The position numbers were made by a program, and so were the translations under genes. This document shows positions 1 to 5,359 of a stretch of DNA of 5,663 nt, one piece after another. The notes under the pieces are model-generated. The model worked only from the letters and a program-made list of their open reading frames with translations. It was not told the DNA's origin and searched no databases. The stretch's first letter is position 1. Every line of letters begins with the position of its first letter. The stretch is from JAYSFC01 sp041913505 (GTDB lineage: Bacteria; Pseudomonadota; Gammaproteobacteria; Burkholderiales; Burkholderiaceae_C): the NCBI GenBank assembly GCA_041913505.1, contig JAYSFC010000168.1:1-5663 (forward strand), written 5' to 3'.

Positions 1-481
1 CCATGTCCATGGCCTTGGCCTTGCCCACGGCGCGCGGCAGGCGCTGCGTGCCACCCGCGCCGGGAATCACGCCGAGCTTGATCTCGGGTTGGCCGAACTT
101 GGCGTTGTCGGCTGCGATGATGAAGTCGCACATCATCGCGAGCTCGCAGCCGCCGCCCAGCGCGAAGCCGCTCACCGCCGCGATCACGGGTTTGCGGATG
201 GAACGGATCTGTTCCCAGTTGCGCGTGATGTAGTCGCCCTTGTAGGCGTCGGCGAAGCTATATCGGGCCATGGCGCCGATGTCCGCGCCCGCTGCAAAGG
301 CGCGCTCGCTGCCCGTGAGGACGATGCAGCCGATCTTCTCGTCAGCGTCAAAGGCCTTGAGGGCTGCGCCCAGCTCGTTCATGAGCTGGTCGTTCAGCGC
401 ATTGAGCTGCTTGGGGCGGTTGAGCGTGATGACGCCGACCTTGTCGGCCTCGGTGCGCACTTCAATGGTTTCGTATGCCAA
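1..481 (-). CDS. Short-chain enoyl-CoA hydratase (crotonase family), 3' end cut off by the window
   Basis: It probably hydrates trans-2-enoyl-CoA to 3-hydroxyacyl-CoA in the cytoplasm during fatty-acid or related acyl-CoA degradation. The first 160 residues are visible; the family is usually about 260 long. Family landmarks are LNRP near residue 20, the FAAGADI segment at 62-68, and GGGCELAMMCD at 109-119, followed by GQPEIKLGVIPGAGGTQRLPR. The two catalytic glutamates of the family correspond to E113 and E133, spaced 20 apart as in the rat mitochondrial enzyme, and G110 fits the oxyanion-hole glycine. Both acids present argue for a true hydratase rather than an isomerase or inactive crotonase. 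The start is TTG at 481: GGAG lies 6 bases upstream, no ATG is in frame before the hydratase similarity, and the first internal Met (M34) is too late. It lies 86 bases downstream of the M61 gene, with its own candidate promoter. The exact substrate (fadB-, paaF- or branched-chain-type) cannot be told. Confidence 0.95.
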   Translation of the reverse strand, partial: MAYETIEVRTEADKVGVITLNRPKQLNALNDQLMNELGAALKAFDADEKIGCIVLTGSERAFAAGADIGAMARYSFADAYKGDYITRNWEQIRSIRKPVIAAVSGFALGGGCELAMMCDFIIAADNAKFGQPEIKLGVIPGAGGTQRLPRAVGKAKAMDM

Positions 482-487
482 GGTTAT

Positions 488-491
488 CTCC
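488..491 (-). promoter_or_regulatory. Shine-Dalgarno GGAG that fixes the TTG start of the enoyl-CoA hydratase
   Basis: On the minus strand GGAG is followed by six bases (ATAACC) and then TTG GCA TAC. This spacing is good for a ribosome binding site. With no upstream ATG or GTG in frame, it makes the TTG the best-supported start. Confidence 0.7.
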
Positions 492-515
492 GTGGTAATG
501 ATGGCGAACCAGCCA

Positions 516-545
516 ACTATACCCAAGCGGGCGCAGGTGTGTTAC
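516..545 (-). promoter_or_regulatory. Candidate sigma-70 promoter for the enoyl-CoA hydratase
   Basis: Minus-strand -10 TATAGT (521 to 516) matches TATAAT at 5 of 6 positions. An 18-base spacer separates it from GTAACA (545 to 540), which matches TTGACA at 4 of 6. The predicted transcript start is near 509, leaving a leader of about 28 bases that contains the GGAG. The -35 overlaps an inverted repeat. Assignment is by eye. Confidence 0.5.
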
Positions 546-556
546 CGCACGGTAAC
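541..556. promoter_or_regulatory. Perfect 7-bp inverted repeat over the -35, possible operator
   Basis: GTTACCG and CGGTAAC are separated by CA. The repeat sits between the M61 stop and the hydratase start and covers five of the six bases of the proposed -35. No run of T follows it on the minus strand, so it does not look like a terminator for the M61 gene. A short, tight dyad on a promoter is typical of a dimeric repressor site, for example TetR-type, but I do not recognise the motif as belonging to any named regulator. Confidence 0.4.
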
Positions 557-567
557 CATCGGTCGCC

Positions 568-2370
568 TCAGGCAGGTGCCAGCCAGCGCGCGAGCTGGGC
601 GGCATCCGCCACCGTGAGCGCAATGGTGTCGGCCGGGCGCTGCGGTGCCGGGGCCTTGCCGCCCGCCGGCGCGGGCAGCCCAAGGTCCAGCGCCAGCCGC
701 AGCAGGCGCCGGTCGCGCGCCACCAGGGCCGTGACCTGGCGGGCCGCGCCCGCGTACAGCGCCACGTCGTCCAGGCGTGCGAGGCGCCAGGCCTGGCCGT
801 GCGCCTCCAGGCCCAGCCATTCGTCGCCCGCCATGAAGCCGGCGGCTTCCGCCGGGCCGCCGCGCAGCACGGCCTTGATCTGGATACTGTGGTTCTCCTG
901 CACGCGCAGGCCCAGGCGCTGCGCGGGCTGGGGGGTCTCGGCCTTGAGCGTGACGCCCTGGGCCGCGAACAGTTCCGCCAACGGCAGGTCGTCCGTGCCG
1001 TGCACCCAGTGGGCGATCTCTTCGTTCCAGGCGCGGCCGGTGAGTGCCTGCAGCACTGCGAGCAGGTCGGCCTCGGCCATGGGGCCGCCGGCGCAGCGCT
1101 GCCATAGCGCGCGCATTACGGCATCGAGGTCGGACTTGCCTTCGCGGCGCAGCGCGAGATCGAGGCACAGCGCCACGAGCGAACCCTTGGTGTAGTAGCT
1201 CACCGTGGCGTTGGGCGTGTTCTCGTCCTGGCGGTAGTACTTGACCCAGGCGTCGAAGCTCGCATCGGCCACGCTCTGCACGTGGCGGCCGGGGGTTTGC
1301 AGCACCTGGTTGCAGGTCTTGGTGAGCAGCTTGAGGTAGGCGGCGTCGTCGATCAGGCCCGCGCGGCGCAGCAGCAGGTCGTCGTAGTAGCTCGTGAAGC
1401 CCTCGAAGAACCACAGCAGCTGTGTGTAGTTCTCCTGTGCGTAGTCGTAGCGCGCGAACTCGGCGGGCCGCAGGCGCTTGACGTTCCAGGTATGGAAATA
1501 CTCGTGGCTGATGAGCCCCAGCAGCGTGGTGTAGCCTTCGGCGGCCTTGGCCTCGCCCATGCGGGGCAGATCGCGGCGGGCGCAGATCAGCGCCGTGGAG
1601 TTGCGGTGCTCCAGGCCGCCATAGCCGTCGTCCACCACGTTGAGCAGGAACAGGTACTGCTTGAAGGGGGGCTTGCCCTTGCCATGCCAGAAGCGGATGG
1701 CGGTCTCGCAGATCTTGCGCGTGTCGGCCAGAAGGCGCTGGTGGTCGAACGAGGGCGCGGCGCCCGCGACCACGAAGCGGTGGGTCACGCCGCCGGCCTT
1801 GAAGGTGGCGCTCCAGAACGCGCCCATCTCCACGGGGCAGTCCACGAGTTCGTCGTAGTCGGCCGCGCGGTAGGTGCCGAAGCCGCGTGCGTCGGTATCC
1901 AAGGCGGATAGGCTTGTAGCGCAATTCCAGTTTGCGCTCTCAGCTCTCTTTTTAGGAGCGATGAGGTCGATGGTGCAGGGCAGGCCGGTTTGGCCCTCCA
2001 CGCGCAGGCACAGGCTGGTGCCGTTGAAGAAGCCGCGCGTGGCGTCAAGCCAGGCCGTGCGCACCGAGGTGTCGTAGGCGCAGACCTCGTAGCGCAGCAC
2101 CAGCGGCTTGTTTGCCTGGCAGTCGGCGCGCCAGCGGTCCTTGGCCAACTGCGTGAGCGCCACGCTCCGGCGGCCCTGGGCCGCGCTGAGGCGCTGCAGG
2201 TTCTTGGCGAACTCGCGCACCAGGTAGCTGCCCGGAATCCAGGCGGGCAGCGAAAACTCCTGTCCTGCCACGGGTTGCGCGACGGTGAGCGTGATGTGGA
2301 ACAGGTGGGCGTGAAGGTCGGCCGGCTCCACGCGGTAGTGGATGGCGGCGGCGCGGTGGGCAGTGGGCAT
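568..2370 (-). CDS. M61-family zinc metallopeptidase with C-terminal PDZ-like domain
   Basis: This 600-residue protein resembles M61 (glycyl aminopeptidase-like) enzymes. Residues 1 to about 180 form the N-terminal beta-rich domain, with conserved WIPGSYLVREFAKN at 44-57 and YRAADYDELVDCPVEMG at 167-183. The catalytic domain has GGLEH at 251-255, the zinc motif HEYFH at 289-293 (ligands H289 and H293, catalytic E290) and WFFEG, where E323 fits the third zinc ligand. Residues about 485-555 resemble a PDZ domain. There is no signal peptide or membrane segment, so it is probably cytoplasmic. The ATG at 2370 is the only credible start: upstream sequence in this frame is the shadow of dsbC. No clear Shine-Dalgarno precedes it. 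A terminator-like hairpin lies about 28 bases upstream, so expression may depend on read-through. Residues about 139-157 are encoded by a GC-poor repeat-like segment. The natural substrate is unknown. Confidence 0.93.
   Translation of the reverse strand: MPTAHRAAAIHYRVEPADLHAHLFHITLTVAQPVAGQEFSLPAWIPGSYLVREFAKNLQRLSAAQGRRSVALTQLAKDRWRADCQANKPLVLRYEVCAYDTSVRTAWLDATRGFFNGTSLCLRVEGQTGLPCTIDLIAPKKRAESANWNCATSLSALDTDARGFGTYRAADYDELVDCPVEMGAFWSATFKAGGVTHRFVVAGAAPSFDHQRLLADTRKICETAIRFWHGKGKPPFKQYLFLLNVVDDGYGGLEHRNSTALICARRDLPRMGEAKAAEGYTTLLGLISHEYFHTWNVKRLRPAEFARYDYAQENYTQLLWFFEGFTSYYDDLLLRRAGLIDDAAYLKLLTKTCNQVLQTPGRHVQSVADASFDAWVKYYRQDENTPNATVSYYTKGSLVALCLDLALRREGKSDLDAVMRALWQRCAGGPMAEADLLAVLQALTGRAWNEEIAHWVHGTDDLPLAELFAAQGVTLKAETPQPAQRLGLRVQENHSIQIKAVLRGGPAEAAGFMAGDEWLGLEAHGQAWRLARLDDVALYAGAARQVTALVARDRRLLRLALDLGLPAPAGGKAPAPQRPADTIALTVADAAQLARWLAPA
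1901..1957 (-). repeat. Dispersed-repeat-like hairpin element embedded in frame in the M61 gene
   Basis: The segment is about 52% GC, clearly below the surrounding gene. It holds a 7-bp inverted repeat: AGCGCAA at 1918-1924 and TTGCGCT at 1932-1938 (plus strand), with a 7-base loop. A GGCTTGT arm lies on one side and a pyrimidine-rich tract ending in TTTTTAGGAGC on the other. From memory, this architecture resembles small intergenic repeats common in Comamonadaceae, which have an AGCGC-type hairpin flanked by AGCT/GGCTT and A/T-rich ends. It encodes about residues 139-157 of the peptidase (PKKRAESANWNCATSLSAL) with no frame break. Membership of a repeat family is an inference; the hairpin and the base composition are seen directly. 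Confidence 0.45.
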
Positions 2371-2391
2371 GGCGACGTGGGGGTGGGATGG

Positions 2392-2434
2392 CCCCAGAAA
2401 AAGACGAACCCGCGCGCGGCGGGTTGGGCTGGGG
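2392..2434 (-). terminator. Rho-independent terminator-like hairpin after dsbC
   Basis: Just after the dsbC stop, the minus strand reads AACCCGC, a 5-base loop and GCGGGTT (2425 to 2407), then CGTC and five T (2402 to 2398). The 7-bp stem is GC-rich with a short T tract. A second pair, CCCCAG (2434 to 2429) with CTGGGG (2397 to 2392), could close an outer stem around the T tract. It lies between two same-strand genes and could lower transcription of the downstream M61 gene rather than stop it fully. Confidence 0.5.
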
Positions 2435-2438
2435 CGTG

Positions 2439-3179
2439 TCAGTTGGCGGCGCTGGGAGCGCTGGGGGTGCCGGCGGCCTCGGCCAGGCGCTTCTCGACAT
2501 CCTGTGCGCCAATGGCTCCGGGCACGCGTGTGCCATTGGTGAAGATCAGCGTGGGCGTGCCCGTGATCTTGTACTTGCGCCCCAGGGCCAGGTTGCGCTG
2601 CAGGGCCGTTGTGTCGCAGCTTGCGCTTGCGGGTGTCTTGTCGCGCAGCATGTGGTCGTGCCACGCGGCTGCGCGGTCCTTGGAGCACCAGATGTTGCGC
2701 GACTTCTCGGCCGAATCGGGGCTCAGGATGGGGTAGAGGAACAGGTAGACGGTGACGTTGTTGACGTTCTGCATGTCGCGTTCGAAGCGCTTGCAGTAGC
2801 CGCAGTTCGGGTCCTCGAACACGGCGAGCTTGCGCGAGCCGTCGCCGCGCACGAGGGTGAAGGCGTCCTTGAGCGGCAGCTCGTCGAAATCGATGGCCGT
2901 GAGCTTGTTGATACGGTCTTCGGTGAGGTTGCGCCGCGCCTTGGTGTCGATCAGCTCGCCCTGGATCAGGTAGTTGCCCTTGGCGTCGGTATAGAAAAGG
3001 TCGGTCCCCATGCGTACCTCGTACAGGCCCGCCATGGGGGTGGGACGCACCTCGTCGATCTTGGCGAGTTGCGGGATGCGCTCGGACAGGGCCTTGCGGA
3101 TGGCGGCGTCCTGGGCGTGGGCGCCCAGGCCCAGCAGGGCGGCGGCCGTGCCGACCAGCAGGGAGGGGATCAGTTTCAT
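2439..3179 (-). CDS. dsbC: Periplasmic thiol:disulfide interchange protein, DsbC type
   Basis: It probably isomerises wrong disulfide bonds in periplasmic proteins as a V-shaped homodimer kept reduced by DsbD. The product is 246 residues; the family is about 230-250. Residues 1-22 are a signal peptide (MKLIPSLL start, hydrophobic core, AHA before Q23). Residues about 25-95 match the DsbC N-terminal dimerisation domain (RMGTDLFYTDAKGNYLIQGEL). The thioredoxin-fold domain carries the active site C126-G-Y-C129 and the cis-proline loop TGTPT (P209). C165 and C188 fit the second, structural disulfide seen in DsbC. The short Ala/Pro/Ser C-terminus looks like a disordered tail. An ATG nine bases upstream (3188) is in frame and adds only Met-Asn-Ala. 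I prefer 3179 because GAG sits nine bases before it and the signal peptide is then standard. It lies about 20 bases after the monooxygenase stop, suggesting one transcript. Confidence 0.95.
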   Translation of the reverse strand: MKLIPSLLVGTAAALLGLGAHAQDAAIRKALSERIPQLAKIDEVRPTPMAGLYEVRMGTDLFYTDAKGNYLIQGELIDTKARRNLTEDRINKLTAIDFDELPLKDAFTLVRGDGSRKLAVFEDPNCGYCKRFERDMQNVNNVTVYLFLYPILSPDSAEKSRNIWCSKDRAAAWHDHMLRDKTPASASCDTTALQRNLALGRKYKITGTPTLIFTNGTRVPGAIGAQDVEKRLAEAAGTPSAPSAAN

Positions 3180-3199
3180 GGCATTCATCTCGGTGCGTT

Positions 3200-4342
3200 T
3201 CAGTGCGTCATTCCCATGGCCTGGCGGGCCATCCATTCCTTGAGCGGGCCGCTGCGCTCGAAGCCCTTGAGCCCCCAGTTGCGCAGCGCCTGCAGCGGTG
3301 CCTCGCGCCGCGTGAACAGCTGTTGCAGGCCGTCCATGGCCAGGCCCATGGGCAGCAGCGCCGCCTTGCGCTCGCGCTCGTAGCGGCGCAGCAGCCGCAG
3401 GTCGGCAATGCTGCGCCAGTAATCGCGTTCATGCAGCGTGCGTGCCAGCGCCTGCACGTCGGCCAGCCCCAGGTTGAGTCCTTGCCCGGCCAGCGGATGC
3501 ACGTTGTGCGCCGCGTCGCCGGCCAGCACCCAGCTATGGGGGCTGCGCGCCCCTTCGGGGGCGAGGGGGCCGCACCAGTGGCTGGCCTGGGCCTGCTGCA
3601 GCGGCCAGGCCGCCCGCTTGCCCGCGAGTTCCAGGCGTCCGAGCGCGCCCTGGCTGGCCTGCTCCACGCGCTGCACGAATTCTTCCGGCTCCAGGGCCAG
3701 CAGATGCGGCGCCTGGTCCTGGGGGACAGACCAAACAATCGCCACGGAGTTCCCCGTGGCACCTCCCAGGGGCAAAAAGGCCAGGATGCTGTCCTGCAGG
3801 AACCACTGGCGTGCCGTCTGGCCGTGTGCATGCTCGCAGTGCAGCCGCGCAGCGATCGCGTGCTGCGCGTAGGGCGTGACCGCGAACTCGACACCAAACT
3901 CGTCGCGCGTGCGGCTGGCCCGGCCCTCGCACACGGCCGTGAGCGCGGCGGGCACGGGGCTGCTCACCAGCTCCACCTGGGGCTGGTAGCGCACGGCCTC
4001 GGCCAGGCGGGTCTCGAGCGCGGGCACGTCCACGATCCAGGCGAGCGCCTCCACCTGTTGCGCCGCGGCGTCGAAGTGCACGCAGCCGTCCTGGTCGCCA
4101 TGCACCTCCATGCGGGCCACGGGCGTGGCGTGGTGCGCATCGGGCCAGGCGCGCAGCGATTCGAGCAGTGCGCGCGAGGCCGCGTTGAGGGCGTAGGCCC
4201 GCACGTCCTCGCGTGCCTCGGCGGCCGAGGGCTCTGCAGGGCCGACCAGTGCCACGCGCAGCCGGTCGCGGGCCAGGAGCAGGGCAAGCGTGCGGCCCAC
4301 GATGCCGGCCCCACGGATACAAACGTCAAAGGATTGCGCCAT
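3200..4342 (-). CDS. UbiH/UbiF/VisC/COQ6-family FAD-dependent monooxygenase
   Basis: The family hydroxylates aromatic rings, most often ubiquinone precursors, using FAD, NAD(P)H and O2. The product is 380 residues. The N-terminal Rossmann motif for the FAD ADP moiety is RGAGIVGR (G11, G13, G16). The second FAD motif GDAAHNVHPLAGQGLNLG spans 275-292. TARQWF (176-181), followed by AFLPLGG, is typical of the UbiH branch. The middle DG motif is altered to CEGRASRTR (138-146), with Glu where Asp is usual. I cannot tell which ring position, if any, it hydroxylates, so I give no symbol. ATG at 4342 (MAQSFD) is preferred. An in-frame ATG at 4351 would add three residues, but it overlaps a -10-like TACAAT, and neither start has a Shine-Dalgarno. 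The next gene, dsbC, follows at once; the MOSC gene diverges upstream. Confidence 0.92.
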   Translation of the reverse strand: MAQSFDVCIRGAGIVGRTLALLLARDRLRVALVGPAEPSAAEAREDVRAYALNAASRALLESLRAWPDAHHATPVARMEVHGDQDGCVHFDAAAQQVEALAWIVDVPALETRLAEAVRYQPQVELVSSPVPAALTAVCEGRASRTRDEFGVEFAVTPYAQHAIAARLHCEHAHGQTARQWFLQDSILAFLPLGGATGNSVAIVWSVPQDQAPHLLALEPEEFVQRVEQASQGALGRLELAGKRAAWPLQQAQASHWCGPLAPEGARSPHSWVLAGDAAHNVHPLAGQGLNLGLADVQALARTLHERDYWRSIADLRLLRRYERERKAALLPMGLAMDGLQQLFTRREAPLQALRNWGLKGFERSGPLKEWMARQAMGMTH

Positions 4343-4349
4343 GGCGGGC

Positions 4350-4355
4350 ATTGTA
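4350..4355 (-). promoter_or_regulatory. Candidate -10 element of the monooxygenase-dsbC transcript
   Basis: TACAAT on the minus strand matches TATAAT at 5 of 6 positions. Seven bases separate it from the ATG at 4342, so the predicted first base falls at or next to that A. No good -35 is visible at 16-18 bases (the region is nearly all G and C), which limits confidence. Confidence 0.4.
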
Positions 4356-4385
4356 GGAGGCGCCCCGTGGCCCCGCGGCGCAGGG

Positions 4386-4391
4386 CAGAAT
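4386..4391 (+). promoter_or_regulatory. Candidate -10 element of the MOSC gene
   Basis: CAGAAT followed by GGCGGG. The same 11 bases, AGAATGGCGGG, occur at 5319-5329 ahead of ychF, where they are clearly noncoding. The predicted transcript start is near 4398. No convincing -35 is present. If correct, the ATG at 4390 cannot be the MOSC start. Confidence 0.35.
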
Positions 4392-4422
4392 GGCGGGCCT
4401 AGTCTTTACTGCGAGCGTTGGT

Positions 4423-5307
4423 GTGTCCTTTTCCTCCGACCATGATCTGAGCGGCCATATCGCGCGGCTGTTCGTGTACCCCGTCAAGTCCTGCGCCGGC
4501 ATTGAGGTGCAGGAGGCGTTGCTCACCGAAACCGGGCTCGACCTCGACCGCGCCTGGATGGTGGTCGATGGCCAGGGGGGCTTCCTCACCCAGCGCGACC
4601 TGCCGCGCATGGCGCTGGTGCGCCCCCAGCTCAAGACCTTCGAGCTGGTGCTGCGCGCGCCCGGCATGTTGGCGCTGCACCTGGCGCTCGACGCCGTCGC
4701 CGGGCCCGCCACCGTGCGCGTGTGGGACGACTCCGTGCCCGCCTGGGACATGGGGGATATTGCCGCGCAGTGGTTCACTGATTTTCTGGGCCGGCCCTGC
4801 CGGCTCGTGCGCTTCGATCCCGAGCACCGGCGCCTGTCGAGCCTGAAGTGGACGGGTGGCGTTGAGGCGCCCAACCAGTTCGCCGACGCCTTCCCCGTGC
4901 TCATCGCGAGCCAGGGCTCGATCGACGGGCTCAACGAGCGCCTGCTCGCCGCGGGCGAGGCTGCCGTGGGCATGGAGCGCTTCCGGCCCAACGTGGTCAT
5001 CGCGGGCGTGGAGGCACATGATGAAGACCGCATCGACATGCTGCACATCGTGGCGGGCGAGGGCCAGACCGTGCAGCTGCAGCCCGTCAAGCCCTGCGCG
5101 CGCTGCCCCATTCCCAATATCGACCCTGCCACGGCCGAGAGCCGTCTCGCCGTGGGCGACATGCTGCGCACCTACCGGCAGGACCCGCGCGTGGGCGGCG
5201 CCATCACCTTCGGCATGAATGCCATCGTGCGCGAGGGCATGGGTCCCGGCGGGGGCACTTGGCTGCGCGTGGGCCAGCCCATCGCGGCCGACCTGCGCTT
5301 TGAATGA
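4423..5307 (+). CDS. MOSC domain protein, YcbX/mARC-like molybdenum cofactor enzyme
   Basis: MOSC proteins of this type bind the molybdenum cofactor and, where studied (YcbX, mARC), reduce N-hydroxylated compounds. The product is 294 residues from GTG 4423. An N-terminal MOSC_N beta-barrel opens with LFVYPVKSCAG (16-26). The MOSC domain follows, with RFRPNVV (186-192), KPCARCPIPNIDP around C225 and C228 (one of which should be the cysteine that holds molybdenum), and FGMNAIV near the C-terminus. No separate 2Fe-2S domain is attached, so a ferredoxin-type partner would be expected in trans. Start choice: GAG lies seven bases before GTG 4423, and the barrel then begins after a short leader of a few residues. 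ATG 4390 would add eleven residues, with AGGG only four bases upstream, but it overlaps a -10-like element. It is divergent from the monooxygenase and 52 bases ahead of ychF. Confidence 0.9.
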   Translation: MSFSSDHDLSGHIARLFVYPVKSCAGIEVQEALLTETGLDLDRAWMVVDGQGGFLTQRDLPRMALVRPQLKTFELVLRAPGMLALHLALDAVAGPATVRVWDDSVPAWDMGDIAAQWFTDFLGRPCRLVRFDPEHRRLSSLKWTGGVEAPNQFADAFPVLIASQGSIDGLNERLLAAGEAAVGMERFRPNVVIAGVEAHDEDRIDMLHIVAGEGQTVQLQPVKPCARCPIPNIDPATAESRLAVGDMLRTYRQDPRVGGAITFGMNAIVREGMGPGGGTWLRVGQPIAADLRFE

Positions 5308-5317
5308 GCCCCTCCCG

Positions 5318-5323
5318 TAGAAT
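5318..5323 (+). promoter_or_regulatory. Candidate -10 element of ychF
   Basis: TAGAAT matches TATAAT at 5 of 6 positions and lies in the 52-base gap after the MOSC stop. The predicted start near 5330 leaves a leader of about 30 bases containing the GAGAG ribosome binding site (5348-5352). The best TTGAAT-like -35 (5300-5305) is only 12 bases away, too close to be standard, so the -35 is unclear. Confidence 0.4.
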
Positions 5324-5359
5324 GGCGGGTTTGTCTTCCGAACACACGAGAGCCCTGCC

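Noticed and set aside
542..1924. 460-codon frame on the same strand as the M61 gene, shifted by one base
   Set aside because: Arg/Pro/Gly-rich shadow of the M61 frame, which carries HEYFH and all family motifs without interruption.
2371..2688. Upstream extension of the M61 frame giving a 706-residue protein
   Set aside because: The extra 106 residues overlap dsbC and its terminator-like hairpin in another frame, and they show no M61 similarity.
4341..4398. ATGGCGGGC direct repeats at 4341-4349 and 4390-4398 as a regulator site
   Set aside because: One copy is the reverse of a start-codon region, and similar GC-rich strings occur elsewhere in the window; chance is a sufficient explanation.
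3203..4402. 399-codon open frame antisense to the monooxygenase, longer than the gene itself
   Set aside because: High-GC codon bias opens the opposite frame. The product is rich in Arg, Ala, Gly, Gln and His with no recognisable domain, while the minus-strand frame has clear FAD motifs.
5311..5340. CCCG...CGGG followed by TTTGTCTT after the MOSC stop as a terminator
   Set aside because: The stem is only 4 bp with an 8-base loop, and the same bases fit a -10 element for ychF better.
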